From contig JAHDWJ010000016.1 of assembly GCA_023384415.1 (NCBI GenBank), positions 104,295-168,294 of the forward strand: a DNA stretch of 64,000 nt, read 5' to 3'. The stretch's first letter is position 1, and each line of letters opens with the position of its first letter. The notes beneath the pieces are model-generated. The model searched no databases. It was not told the DNA's origin and saw only the letters and a program-made list of their open reading frames with translations. This document shows, piece after piece, positions 1-8,884 of this stretch. The translations under genes and the position numbers were made by a program. Source of the DNA: Anaerolineae bacterium (GTDB taxonomy: Bacteria > Chloroflexota > Anaerolineae > Promineifilales > Promineifilaceae).

Positions 1-17
1 CCTCAAAGGAGTAACTA

Positions 18-683
18 ATGGAATATCAAATCAGTGGCAGTATTGCCCAAAATGTCCGTATTGCCTTAAACCAGGGAGAAACCCTGTGGGCTGGTCGGGG
101 AACACTTATGGCGTACTCGAAAGGAATACAGTGGAACCTGCGAGTTCCCGGTGGATTAGAAGGTGCGTTGAAACGCACGTTTGCCGGGGAGGGGATTTCT
201 TTAATACATGTCGCGGCCGCGCAAGATAACCAATACGTCCTGCTGGCTGCCAACGAACCGGGCCACATCGAAACCTGGGACCTGGCCGATGGCCCGGTTG
301 TGACTACCCGAGGGGCTTTTCTCTGTGCCTGGGGGGAAACCATTGACATCAACGTTACCATTGCCCGTCGGGCGGGGGCGGCCTTCTTTGGTGGCTCCGG
401 GCTGTTTTTGCAGCGCATTTCCGGCAAAGGGAAGGTATTGATTCATGGCAGCGGCGACTTTTATGAGCGTAACCTTGAGAGTGGGGAGCAAATATTGGTC
501 AGCACGGGCAACCTGGCCGCCTTTGCCGATCAGGTGGATTATGATATTGAAGGGGTAGGCGGCTGCCGCAAAATCCTGTTCAGCGGTGAAGGGTTGTTTA
601 TGACTCGACTAACCGGCCCTGGCCGCGTCTTGCTGCAAACCTTAAAACGGACGATTGTGCGTAAGAGTGGTATAGAAAATTAG
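18..683 (+). CDS. AIM24 family protein (DUF124-like)
   Basis: The 221-residue protein has no signal peptide or membrane segment and consists of beta-rich, glycine-spaced strands. Recurrent motifs are 'GEGISL', 'GSGLFLQ', 'GSGDFYERNL' and 'GEGLFMTRLTGPGRV', which are characteristic of the AIM24/TIGR00266 family (a TRAP-like double-stranded beta-helix). The bacterial function of this family is unknown; yeast Aim24 is mitochondrial. The start is supported by an AAAGGAG ribosome-binding site at bases 5-11, 7 nt before the ATG. The gene sits at the window edge, so an upstream operon partner cannot be excluded. A 166-bp spacer with a hairpin separates it from korA. Family assignment is by motif recognition only. 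Confidence 0.8.
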   Translation: MEYQISGSIAQNVRIALNQGETLWAGRGTLMAYSKGIQWNLRVPGGLEGALKRTFAGEGISLIHVAAAQDNQYVLLAANEPGHIETWDLADGPVVTTRGAFLCAWGETIDINVTIARRAGAAFFGGSGLFLQRISGKGKVLIHGSGDFYERNLESGEQILVSTGNLAAFADQVDYDIEGVGGCRKILFSGEGLFMTRLTGPGRVLLQTLKRTIVRKSGIEN

Positions 684-783
684 CAGAACCCTGACTTCTG
701 ACTGTTATATTGGTGACGGCTGCCTGTTGTACCCCACATTGTTTTTGAGTAAACTTACAATTCGTTTACAGCAATGAAGAGCG

Positions 784-813
784 CGTGGGAGGGGCAGCCC
801 TTATCCTCCCACG
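784..813 (+). promoter_or_regulatory. Leader hairpin upstream of korA
   Basis: A perfect 9-bp stem (CGTGGGAGG / CCTCCCACG) with a 12-nt loop lies 36 nt before the korA start. There is no following T-run. It could be the end of the AIM24 transcript or a leader structure in the korA mRNA; the sequence does not decide between them. Confidence 0.4.
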
Positions 814-849
814 TAGGCCCTATTCCACTATGAACAAGGAGTTATACTA

Positions 850-2694
850 ATGGGCGTTTTACTTGAGCCTGCACCTGCGGCCGCGCCTGCCGTTCACCCT
901 AATCCCATCGTCAACGATTTTTCCTTCGTCGTGGCGACAGAAAACGGTACCGGCAGCCAGACGGCCAATCTGACCATCTTACGGGCACTGTTCAAAATGG
1001 GCATTCCCGTCAATGGTAAAAATATCTTTCCCTCTAATATCCAGGGTTTACCCACCTGGTACCATATCCGCGTCAGCAAAGATGGGTATGTGGCCCGCCG
1101 CCACACCTCAGAGCTGCTCATTGCCTTCAATGAAGCGACGGTAGCTGAAGACATCAAAAATGTGCCCGCTGGGGGTGTTTGCCTGTTCAATGCCGATTGG
1201 CGCAATGTCCCCACCCGCGAAGACATCACCCTTTACTCGATACCTGTGAATATGTTTGTCCGAGAGACCGGGCTGAAAGGGAAGTTGGGCAATTACATCG
1301 CCAATATGGTGTATGTAGGAGCGGTGGCCCATCTGTTTGGCATTCCTCTGGATTATATTGAAGATGCTCTACGCTTTAATTTCGGTGGCCGACAAAAATT
1401 AGTGGATTCTAACATGGCCGTTGTTCGGGCGGCCTATGACTGGAGCGTAGCGAATATCGTCAAAGTAGACCCATACGCAGTTTCCCGCATGAATGAAACC
1501 AGTGGGATGATTATGATGACGGGTAACGAAGCGGCCGCGTTGGGAGCCATCTTTGGTGGTGTCAACTTCGTCGCCTGGTACCCCATCACCCCCTCGACCA
1601 GTCTGGTAGATGCGATTAATGAATATCTACCCCGCTTCCGCACCGACAAAACAACCGGTGAAGTGACCTGCGCCGTCATTCAGGCTGAAGATGAGTTGGC
1701 GGCGATGGGGATGATTCTGGGGGCTGGTTGGGCCGGCACACGGTCTATGACCGCTACTTCCGGCCCAGGTATCTCTCTCATGGCCGAATTTACCGGCATG
1801 GGTTATTTCGCCGAGATTCCGGCAGTTGTCTGGAATATTCAGCGGGTTGGCCCCAGTACCGGCCTGCCCACGCGCACTGGTCAAGGGGATATTATCTTCA
1901 CCTATTATCTGGGGCATGGGGATTCTAAAAATGTTATTTTGTTCCCTTCGTCCATCAAAGAATGTTTTGAGTTTGGCACCACATCTTTCAACCTGGCGGA
2001 AATGTTGCAGACACCCGTTTTTGTCCTGAGTGATCTTGATCTGGGCATGAATAATTGGATGTCTGAGCCGTTTACCTTCCCAGATGAACCGCTTCAGCGC
2101 GGCAAGGTATTATCGGCTGAAGAGGTGAATAGCAAAGGGTTTGCCCGATACAAAGATGTTGATGGGGATGGCATTACCTACCGGACGCTTCCCGGCAATG
2201 AAAACCCCCGGTCGGCCTGGTTTGCCAGAGGGACGGGACACAATGAGAAGGCCGGGTACAGTGAACGGCCTGAAGATTGGTATAACAATATGGAACGGCT
2301 GGCGCGAAAGTTTGATACGGCGCGGAAGCTGGTTCCTGGTCCGGTTGTGCAGCGGATGGCTGGGGCTAAGGTAGGGATCATTGCTGTAGGGACAACGGAA
2401 TATGCGATTGAGGAAGCACGGGATCGGCTCGTGGCCGCAAACCTGCCTACCAATTTCATGCGCTTGCGTGCCCTACCCATCAATGATGAAGTCAGCCAAT
2501 TTGTAGCCGAACATGAGTACGTTTATGTAGTAGAGCTGAACCGGGATGGTCAACTGCATAGCATTTTGATCACCGAGATGCCCCACCTGGCAACCAAATT
2601 ACGCTCTATTGCTTATCTGGATGGGATGCCTCTGACGGCCCGTTGGCTGGTTGAGGCGGTAGAAGCGGCAGAAGCCCAACAAGAGGTGCTATGA
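850..2694 (+). CDS. korA: 2-oxoacid:ferredoxin oxidoreductase alpha subunit with fused gamma domain (KorA)
   Basis: This is the alpha chain of a thiamine-pyrophosphate 2-oxoacid:ferredoxin oxidoreductase, most likely 2-oxoglutarate-specific, making acyl-CoA, CO2 and reduced ferredoxin in the cytoplasm. Residues ~25-200 form the gamma (CoA-side) domain, starting 'FSFVVATENGTGSQTAN'. From ~residue 215 the alpha domain follows, with the diagnostic 'WYPITPSTSLVDAI' (YPITP loop that contacts substrate), 'TATSGPGISLMAE' and a C-terminal transketolase-like domain. At 614 residues it matches gamma-alpha fused KorA proteins. AAGGAG lies 8 nt before the ATG. The stop overlaps the korB start (ATGA), so translation is coupled. 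Substrate could instead be pyruvate or a branched-chain 2-oxoacid. Confidence 0.93.
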   Translation: MGVLLEPAPAAAPAVHPNPIVNDFSFVVATENGTGSQTANLTILRALFKMGIPVNGKNIFPSNIQGLPTWYHIRVSKDGYVARRHTSELLIAFNEATVAEDIKNVPAGGVCLFNADWRNVPTREDITLYSIPVNMFVRETGLKGKLGNYIANMVYVGAVAHLFGIPLDYIEDALRFNFGGRQKLVDSNMAVVRAAYDWSVANIVKVDPYAVSRMNETSGMIMMTGNEAAALGAIFGGVNFVAWYPITPSTSLVDAINEYLPRFRTDKTTGEVTCAVIQAEDELAAMGMILGAGWAGTRSMTATSGPGISLMAEFTGMGYFAEIPAVVWNIQRVGPSTGLPTRTGQGDIIFTYYLGHGDSKNVILFPSSIKECFEFGTTSFNLAEMLQTPVFVLSDLDLGMNNWMSEPFTFPDEPLQRGKVLSAEEVNSKGFARYKDVDGDGITYRTLPGNENPRSAWFARGTGHNEKAGYSERPEDWYNNMERLARKFDTARKLVPGPVVQRMAGAKVGIIAVGTTEYAIEEARDRLVAANLPTNFMRLRALPINDEVSQFVAEHEYVYVVELNRDGQLHSILITEMPHLATKLRSIAYLDGMPLTARWLVEAVEAAEAQQEVL

Positions 2695-3737
2695 TGGGTC
2701 AAACAAGAACACGATCCAATGTTAATTTAGTCGGTCTGACCAAAGCGGATTACAACGGCAATCCCACCACTTTGTGCCAGGGCTGCGGCCATAACTCCAT
2801 TGCCAGCCAGCTTATTCAAGTGGGATTTGAGTTGAGTTTGCGGCCGCATGAAATCATCAAAATGAGCGGTATTGGCTGTTCCAGCAAATCCCCCGCCTAC
2901 TTCCTGGGCCAATCTCACGGTTTCAACTCCCTACATGGTCGTATGCCCTCCATCAGCACCGGGGCACTCATCGCCAACCACCATCTGCGTGGCATAGGTG
3001 TTAGCGGGGATGGGGATACCGCCAGCATCGGCATGGGGCAGTTCAAACACCTGGTGCGGCGCAATGTTCGCATGGTATACATCGTCGAAAACAACGGCGT
3101 CTATGGTCTTACCAAAGGGCAGTTCTCGGCCACGGCTGAGGAAGGTCTCAAGCTCAAATATGCCGGAAAAAATGATTTGCCCCCCATTGACATCTGCATG
3201 GAAGCGATCCTGGCCGGGTGTGGCTTTGTGGCTCGCTCCTTCTCTGGGGATGCCAAACAGGTGCGAGAACTGCTCAAAGCAGCTTTAAGCCATCGGGGCA
3301 CCGCCGTCTTAGACATCATCAGCCCCTGTGTAGCCTTCAACAATGAAGATTGGTCGCCTAAGAGTTATGCTTACGGCAAACAAAATGAGCTGCCCCTGCA
3401 TGAGATCGGTTTTGTGCCTAAACGAGATGAAATTGAAATTGAGGAGTATGCGCCGGGTGAGATGCGTCAGGTAGAGCTGCACGATGGCTCGCTGATTCAA
3501 CTGCGTAAATTGGAATCGGATTATGATCCCACCGATCAGATGGGAGCGCTGCACCGGTTACAGTGGGCCGAGCAGAAACAAGAGTTCATCACCGGACTAA
3601 TTTATTACAACCCAGACCGCCCCTCATTGGCCGAAGTGTGTAACCTGGGTGAAACGCCATTGGCGCAAATGCAGGAAGATAAGCTGCGGCCGCGCCCCGA
3701 AGCATTAGCCCAATACATGCAAGAGTTAAGCGGCTAA
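2691..3737 (+). CDS. korB: 2-oxoacid:ferredoxin oxidoreductase beta subunit (KorB)
   Basis: This is the TPP- and [4Fe-4S]-binding beta chain paired with the preceding alpha chain. Visible motifs are 'LCQGCGHNSIA' (two cluster cysteines), 'SGIGCSSK' (third), 'GVSGDGDTASIG' (Mg-TPP site), 'NNGVYGLTKGQ' and 'ISPCVAFNN' (fourth cysteine). This is the four-cysteine arrangement expected for two-subunit enzymes that pass electrons directly to ferredoxin. Two adjacent ATG codons exist (2691 and 2694). AGAGGTG at 2681-2687 fits the second better, giving a 1-nt overlap with korA instead of 4. The 348-residue length is normal. No delta (ferredoxin-like) subunit is adjacent, consistent with the two-subunit type. 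Confidence 0.93.
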   Translation: MMGQTRTRSNVNLVGLTKADYNGNPTTLCQGCGHNSIASQLIQVGFELSLRPHEIIKMSGIGCSSKSPAYFLGQSHGFNSLHGRMPSISTGALIANHHLRGIGVSGDGDTASIGMGQFKHLVRRNVRMVYIVENNGVYGLTKGQFSATAEEGLKLKYAGKNDLPPIDICMEAILAGCGFVARSFSGDAKQVRELLKAALSHRGTAVLDIISPCVAFNNEDWSPKSYAYGKQNELPLHEIGFVPKRDEIEIEEYAPGEMRQVELHDGSLIQLRKLESDYDPTDQMGALHRLQWAEQKQEFITGLIYYNPDRPSLAEVCNLGETPLAQMQEDKLRPRPEALAQYMQELSG

Positions 3738-3765
3738 ATTGCAAAAAACGAGTTTTTACTCTTCT

Positions 3766-3805
3766 CCCTTATGACCAGGCCAAAGTGTCAGCCTGGTCAT
3801 AAGGG
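3766..3805. terminator. Convergent hairpin between korB and the Tricorn-like gene
   Basis: A perfect 15-bp inverted repeat (CCCTTATGACCAGGC and its complement) encloses a 10-nt loop, exactly between the 3' ends of korB (+) and the Tricorn-like gene (-). It lacks a long T-run on either side but is well placed as a bidirectional transcription end or mRNA-stabilising structure. Confidence 0.6.
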
Positions 3806-3817
3806 GCCCAGGTTGGC

Positions 3818-6800
3818 TCAGGAGCGAGGGGAGAGTTGAGGCAGAGGCAAGGCTGGACGGTTGTCTAACTGCGGCCGCGCTACCGGATTCCGCTCTAAGG
3901 AATCTAACGCTTCCTGGATGGCCCGGTTCAGTTGAGCATCTACCCCCTGGGCAAAATCCTGCGGTGTATTCTCCACCTCAATATCCGGGTCCGTACCGTA
4001 ATTTTCCACGCCCCAGGCCACATCGGTAAACCAGAAAGAAAATTCTGGCTGGGTAGTTAGCGTCCCGTCGGCCAGAGGGTGGCTAGGGTTAATCCCCACG
4101 ACCCCACCCCAGGTACGTTTGCCCACTAGAGGGCCTAGCTTCATCAGCTTAAAGCAGTGGGAGAAAATATCACCATCGGAGCCAGCATGTTCGTTGGTCA
4201 GAGCGATGATGGGGCCGAGGACAGATTCATACGGATAAGGCACCGGCTCCTGGCTCCAGCGGGGCAAATCATATCCCACCCGTTTGCGGGCTAATTTTTC
4301 CAGAATGAGGGGGGAAACATGGCCGCCACCGTTGTAACGCACATCTACGATCAGCCCATCCCGCACGACTTCGGACAGATACCCCCGGTGAAATTCGGCA
4401 TACCCCCAGGGTCCCATGTTGGGGATGTGCAGATAACCGATGCGGCCGCCACTCTTTTCATGGACATAAGCCCGGTTACGCTCTACCCATTCCCGATAAC
4501 GGGCAAACTGCTCACTGCGTAACGTCTTTGTGGTCACCTGGCGGGGCGTCTCTTCCCCGTCACGGGCCACCGTCAGCAGCACCTCTTGCCCGGCCAGATT
4601 CACCAACGCGGCCGCGACCGAAACTGTTCGGCTCAACGGGCGGCCATTCACGGCTACAATCCGATCCCCTGGCTGCACATTCACCCCTGCCCGCTGCAGC
4701 GGCGATGAGCCGTTTTCATCCCAGCCATCCCCGGTCACAATATGGGTAATGCGCCAGCTATCCGTCCCTTCATCATAAGCAAAATCGGCCCCCAGGTACC
4801 CTTGAGCATATTGGGGTGGGGTACGGTGGTCGCCGCCAATTTCATAAGCGTGTGATGTGCCCAACTCCCCCTGCATCTCCCACACCAGGTCGGAAAATTC
4901 CGAGCGGCTGGCTACCCGGTCTACTAGCGGCAAATACCGCTCTAATACCCGCACCCAATCCACTTGGGACATATCCGCTGTCCAGAATTGATCCCGCTGC
5001 AACCGCCACGCCTCCCGTAGCATCTGCCGCCACTCATTGACCGGGTGGAGCGAAACCTTGATCCGCCCCAAATCAATCCAGCCGCTCTTACGGTTTGGGG
5101 CATCCCCCCCATTCTCCGGCTTGGCCCCGGCCTTCAACACCCGCAGGCGACGATTAGCCCGTATCAAAACGGTTGCGCTGTCCCCAGAAAGGCTAAACCC
5201 GGTAATGCCGCTAACCAGACTTTCTTCTTTTTGCTCTTCTAAGTTGTAAACCACAAGCGTCCCTTTGCCCGGCGTATCGGCATCAAACGGGTTTTGCGAC
5301 AAGGCCCCTTCAACCGGATAAACGGAGTAAAGCACTTTGTTATCTTTCAGCCCGGCAATATGCCCATATCGCCCCTCGTCAATGGGGAAGGCGATGATCC
5401 GCTGCTGAATGCCGTCGAGATCAATCTGGATTTTCTTGACCTCATTTTTGGCCTCTTTTTCCTTATCCGGTTGATCTGGTTGCCCTTCCTCTTTGGCTGG
5501 TGCATCGGCCCCATTTTTGGCAGGGGTCTCTTTTTTAGCGTTGTTGTTGCCAGTTAATGGTTTTGGCTCTGGCAAGAAGGGGGAAGTCGTCTCTTTTTGC
5601 AGGGTGATAAGGTGGGGTTTGGCGGCCCGAGGGAAGTTGAGATCAAAATGGAGATGGTCGTATACCGGGTTGAAGGTGCGGTAGGAAAGGAAATAAATAT
5701 ATTTTCCCTGGGGATCAAAGGTGGGATAAAGATCATGTAGGATAGGCTGGGTTAGCTGATAGGTTTCCCCGGTGCTAGCTTGCCACAGTTTAAGGATGGT
5801 TTGCTGCAAATTAATGTTGACGCTGTACACCACCCATTCCCCATCCGGCGACCAATCGAACCCTTCGATATGGCCGGTGTGCCCTTGATCTATCTGTTTG
5901 AGTTCCTGACTTTCCAGGTCAAGCCAGCATAATTGATAGCGATGGTTGCTGAAAACAATTTGATCTTTTTGAGGGTTGACAGCCAGGGCACGGGGGCGAC
6001 CTATATCTGGTGTGGCTAAAAATTGGGGTGCGGCCGCGCCATCGGTCCGCAAAATGACAAATGTTTCTTCCCCCTGGGCGTCAGTAACGGCCAGGAGCCG
6101 CTCCCCGTCGTTGAGCCAGGTGAGCATCCGGTAGCGAGCTTCCCCTTGTTCATTGTGCTGCCGGACGGCCCCTTCCCAGTTGCCCAGGGTGAACGCCTGC
6201 CCCCGGGCCGTGATGGCCAGGGAATGCCCCTGGGGATGGAGGGCGGCACTGTGGAGATATTTTGCGGCCGCGACAAATTTCCGGTTGCGCTGCGTTTGCG
6301 GCGAATAAAATTGCACCGCTATCTGGTTGTAACTATCACGGGCCGGGTCAAACAGATACAGATCGCTGCCGGCGTGGTACACAATCCGCTGGCCGTCACT
6401 GCTGGCGTTGCGGGCATAAAAATCAGCGTGGTCCGTGTGCCGCCGGATATCCCCCCCGGTGATGGTTGAGGAGTACAGGTTGCCCACCCCTTCATGGTCA
6501 GAGATGAAATAGATGCGGCCGCCAATCCAGTTAGGTGATTCCAGGTTACCCCGCACATCTACCAGGGGGCGGAACTGCCCATCCCCTTCCGCGTCTACCC
6601 AAAGCTGCCCTGCTGTTCCCCCACGATACCGTTTCCAATAAGCCGGATTGGCTGTATTGCGCCCAATCACCAACGCTCCCTCTGGCCCGTGGCTGATAGC
6701 GCGGGCTGGGCCGATGTTGAGCCGCTGCGGGCCGCTCCCATCCAGGTCAACGGTGTACAGGTAAACCAGGGCATTGTGGGGCTGCTGCCCATTGCTGCCA

Positions 6801-7105
6801 AAGATGATCTGCCCATCAGCACGCCAACCAACCACCCGAAACCACAAACCACCCATAAACGTCAGGCGGCGGGTTGGCCCCCCTTCGGCGGCCATGACAT
6901 ACACATCCGGCTGTCCCTCATCCCGCCCAACAAAGGCGATATGGCGGCCATCTGGGGAAAAGGATGGGTAACTTACTTCACCCAGGCCCGAAGTGAGACG
7001 ACGGGCAATTCCCCCAGTGGCGGGGACCGTCCATAAGTCATCCTCAGCGACAAAAACAACAGTGTCCCGGTACAGCGTGGGGTAGCGATAATATCCAGAG
7101 GTCAT
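3818..7105 (-). CDS. Tricorn-type protease (S41 family, beta-propeller + PDZ)
   Basis: This is a large cytosolic self-compartmentalising peptidase that trims peptides from upstream proteases. The 1095 residues begin 'MTSGYYRYPTLYRDTVVF' with no signal peptide, as in Tricorn. The order is TolB/WD-like propeller blades (~1-500, e.g. 'PSFSPDGRHIAFVGRDEG', 'DWSPDGEWVVYSV') and a Lys/Glu/Pro-rich linker around ~515-560. These are followed by a C1-like helical region (~690-760), a PDZ domain ('GVNVQPGDRIVAVNGRPL') and the S41 core. The nucleophile is Ser976 in 'NEHAGSDGDIFSH'. Thermoplasma Tricorn is of similar length. The charged linker appears longer than usual. The gene is transcribed alone. The peptide ABC transporter at 24-30 kb is a plausible metabolic partner (inference). 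Confidence 0.9.
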   Translation of the reverse strand: MTSGYYRYPTLYRDTVVFVAEDDLWTVPATGGIARRLTSGLGEVSYPSFSPDGRHIAFVGRDEGQPDVYVMAAEGGPTRRLTFMGGLWFRVVGWRADGQIIFGSNGQQPHNALVYLYTVDLDGSGPQRLNIGPARAISHGPEGALVIGRNTANPAYWKRYRGGTAGQLWVDAEGDGQFRPLVDVRGNLESPNWIGGRIYFISDHEGVGNLYSSTITGGDIRRHTDHADFYARNASSDGQRIVYHAGSDLYLFDPARDSYNQIAVQFYSPQTQRNRKFVAAAKYLHSAALHPQGHSLAITARGQAFTLGNWEGAVRQHNEQGEARYRMLTWLNDGERLLAVTDAQGEETFVILRTDGAAAPQFLATPDIGRPRALAVNPQKDQIVFSNHRYQLCWLDLESQELKQIDQGHTGHIEGFDWSPDGEWVVYSVNINLQQTILKLWQASTGETYQLTQPILHDLYPTFDPQGKYIYFLSYRTFNPVYDHLHFDLNFPRAAKPHLITLQKETTSPFLPEPKPLTGNNNAKKETPAKNGADAPAKEEGQPDQPDKEKEAKNEVKKIQIDLDGIQQRIIAFPIDEGRYGHIAGLKDNKVLYSVYPVEGALSQNPFDADTPGKGTLVVYNLEEQKEESLVSGITGFSLSGDSATVLIRANRRLRVLKAGAKPENGGDAPNRKSGWIDLGRIKVSLHPVNEWRQMLREAWRLQRDQFWTADMSQVDWVRVLERYLPLVDRVASRSEFSDLVWEMQGELGTSHAYEIGGDHRTPPQYAQGYLGADFAYDEGTDSWRITHIVTGDGWDENGSSPLQRAGVNVQPGDRIVAVNGRPLSRTVSVAAALVNLAGQEVLLTVARDGEETPRQVTTKTLRSEQFARYREWVERNRAYVHEKSGGRIGYLHIPNMGPWGYAEFHRGYLSEVVRDGLIVDVRYNGGGHVSPLILEKLARKRVGYDLPRWSQEPVPYPYESVLGPIIALTNEHAGSDGDIFSHCFKLMKLGPLVGKRTWGGVVGINPSHPLADGTLTTQPEFSFWFTDVAWGVENYGTDPDIEVENTPQDFAQGVDAQLNRAIQEALDSLERNPVARPQLDNRPALPLPQLSPRS

Positions 7106-7122
7106 TTCAAGTCCTTTATTTG

Positions 7123-7157
7123 CGATTTTAGATTTACGATTGATGATTGGGCGACTG
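7123..7157. repeat. Heptad (7-bp period) imperfect tandem repeat
   Basis: Five successive 7-bp units share a GATT or GACT core, starting CGATTTT then AGATTTA. It lies 18 nt upstream of the Tricorn-like start. A similar run of complementary sense occurs at 59752. Confidence 0.6.
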
Positions 7158-7301
7158 GCAGCCCCATTTTTAATTTTTGCCCAACCAGATTAGGTGATTA
7201 TCTAATGGCAGCCAGGATTGTAACACAAGGTGATCGGGAAAGCGTAGTCTATTTTACACGGCTCAAGCAGCGGAGCTATTTTCTCAGCGACGGAGACGTG
7301 T

Positions 7302-7358
7302 AACCTTCGGAAGGTTTGAGCCAAGAACTTGCCCATTACAGAAACCTTCTGAAGGTTC
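7302..7358. repeat. AACCTTCGGAAGGTT-type palindromic repeat, copy 1
   Basis: Two related palindromes occur 25 nt apart: AACCTTCGGAAGGTTT at 7302-7317 and AACCTTCTGAAGGTTC at 7343-7358. A 'TATTGAGAAG' module follows. Related pairs with the same spacing logic occur at 42769 and 59546. Confidence 0.7.
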
Positions 7359-7524
7359 GTCCCAACTTATTGAGAAGATGGGTGAACCGTGTCTAAAAGT
7401 GGAACAAACGAATAATACACAATACAATTAACATGAGTTCCCCTTATCGTGCAGCTGGCTCGCGGCCGCGTTCCCTTTAATCTTGGGCTGTTGGCTAAGC
7501 AATACCTGTTTATGCAAAACAAAT

Positions 7525-8634
7525 ATGGCTAACGAACCTGCTTCCTCCGCCCCAACAAACCCCCTGCTGGTTTTCCTGAGCCGGTTGTGGCGTTCAATCA
7601 ATGTTCCCCTCATCGCCATCCTATTGGCTCTTACCATCGGTGGCCTCATCCTCATCCTTTCCTCGGCCAATCCATTTGCCGCTTACTTTGCCCTGTTCAA
7701 AGGGGCCTTTGGCAGCCTGACCAGCTTTGGGCGTACTTTAGAAAAAGCCACCCCCCTGATTCTAGGCGGATTGGCCGTTGCTTTCGCCTTCAAAGCTGGA
7801 TTATTTAATATTGGTGGGCAAGGACAATTGGTTTTTGGGGCCATTGTGTCCGCCTACCTGGGATACAGTCTTACGGGGTTGCCCTTTCCCTTGCACATGC
7901 TCATTGCCCTCCTGGGTGGAGCCTTGGTTGGTGGTTTGTATGGGGCTATACCAGGGGCCTTAAAAACATATACCGGGGCACATGAAGTCATCACCACCAT
8001 TATGCTCAACTTCATCGCCCTCAACATTACCGACTATTTATCCAATGGGCCGTGGAAAGATACCGGCATTGTTGCCCGTACCCCGGCTGTTTTAAGTTCA
8101 GCGGCGATTCCGCGCATTGGCCAAATACCATTTGGCTTTTTTGTAGCTGTTTTAATAGCTGTTCTGACCTGGTATTTATTATACCGTACCACCATCGGCT
8201 TTGAGATTCGGACCGTTGGCTTCAATCCCCATGCCGCCAAATATGCCGGGATCAAGGTAAGCCGTACCGTTATCTTAACTATGATCATCAGTGGTTTCAT
8301 GGCCGGGATGGGGGGGGCCATTGAGACATTAGGGGTTGTAGGGCGTTATCAGCCAGGGTTCAATGCTGGCTTGGGGTTTGATGGCATCACCATCGCCTTG
8401 TTAGCCCAAACCAATCCCCTGGGGGTCATCCCCGCGGCGATTTTGGTAGGCGCAATGCAAGCTGGTTCCAGCCAGATGCAATTTGATGCCAGAGTGCCGT
8501 CACAAATTATTGATGTTATTCAAGCGCTCATCCTCTTCTTCGTCTCCGCGGATGCTATTGTGCGCTGGATATTACGCAGCCGCAAAACGGATGAGGATAA
8601 AGTGACATTGAGTACCGGTTGGGGAAAAAGTTAG
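7525..8634 (+). CDS. ABC transporter permease, BMP/nucleoside type (YufP-like)
   Basis: This is one of two membrane subunits of a BPD_transp_2-family importer (nucleosides or simple sugars). After a short Ser/Pro-rich N-terminus, 'VPLIAILLALTIGGLILIL' starts a series of about 9-10 hydrophobic segments. 'GLAVAFAFKAGLFNIGGQGQ' is the family signature, and 'GFEIRTVGFNPHAAKYAGI' is the cytoplasmic coupling loop. A longer reading from 7483 adds 14 Cys-containing residues. I chose the ATG at 7525 ('MANEPASS') because family members start close to the first helix. Neither start has a good ribosome-binding site. The second permease and the ATPase follow on the same strand. A BMP-type lipoprotein is not encoded nearby. 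Confidence 0.88.
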   Translation: MANEPASSAPTNPLLVFLSRLWRSINVPLIAILLALTIGGLILILSSANPFAAYFALFKGAFGSLTSFGRTLEKATPLILGGLAVAFAFKAGLFNIGGQGQLVFGAIVSAYLGYSLTGLPFPLHMLIALLGGALVGGLYGAIPGALKTYTGAHEVITTIMLNFIALNITDYLSNGPWKDTGIVARTPAVLSSAAIPRIGQIPFGFFVAVLIAVLTWYLLYRTTIGFEIRTVGFNPHAAKYAGIKVSRTVILTMIISGFMAGMGGAIETLGVVGRYQPGFNAGLGFDGITIALLAQTNPLGVIPAAILVGAMQAGSSQMQFDARVPSQIIDVIQALILFFVSADAIVRWILRSRKTDEDKVTLSTGWGKS

Positions 8635-8687
8635 TTTCTCGTTTCAAGTTATGTGTAGACGAATGTAAGAGTAACAAAATGGCATAG

Positions 8688-8790
8688 GGTGTGTTTCAAA
8701 TTAGTTAGAGGAGTAAGGCATCCCCAGAGGCCGCCCCGTTCGCATCTGGGGATGCTCACTCCTTTTGTTTCAACCGAAATGAAACACACC
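8688..8790. repeat. Large intercistronic palindrome between the two permease genes
   Basis: An outer inverted pair GGTGTGTTTCA / TGAAACACACC (8688-8698 and 8780-8790) encloses an inner stem. The inner stem pairs 8709-8728 (core GCATCCCCAGA) with 8745-8763 (core TCTGGGGATGC). The whole forms a ~100-nt hairpin in the transcript, with a small internal bulge. It could be a decayed MITE or an mRNA-processing element; I found no second full copy in the window. Confidence 0.7.
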
Positions 8791-8840
8791 TGATGGTATG
8801 TCACTTTGTCGCTTTGCAACTCTATAATTTTGTTCCTTTT

Positions 8841-8870
8841 CCTAATTCATCCTTCCCAATTCATCCTTTT
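8841..8870. repeat. Heptad imperfect tandem repeat upstream of second permease
   Basis: Units CCTAATT and CATCCTT alternate, then the pair repeats as CCCAATT and CATCCTT. The run ends 14 nt before the start codon, just upstream of its ribosome-binding site. A closely similar run lies in front of pdxS (32651). Confidence 0.6.
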
Positions 8871-8884
8871 CTACGGGAGTTATT

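Larger units (their letters stand above)
7106..7524. other. Repeat-rich spacer between Tricorn-like gene and permease
   Basis: This 419-bp divergent spacer has no convincing gene. It holds a 7-bp-periodic run (7123-7157), a palindromic repeat unit (7302-7358) and outer inverted repeats around 'ATTTTACACGG' (~7252) and 'ACCGTGTCTAAAA' (~7386). A GCGGCCGC octamer lies at 7462-7469. Promoters for both flanking genes should lie here, but I could not pick them with confidence. Confidence 0.5.
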
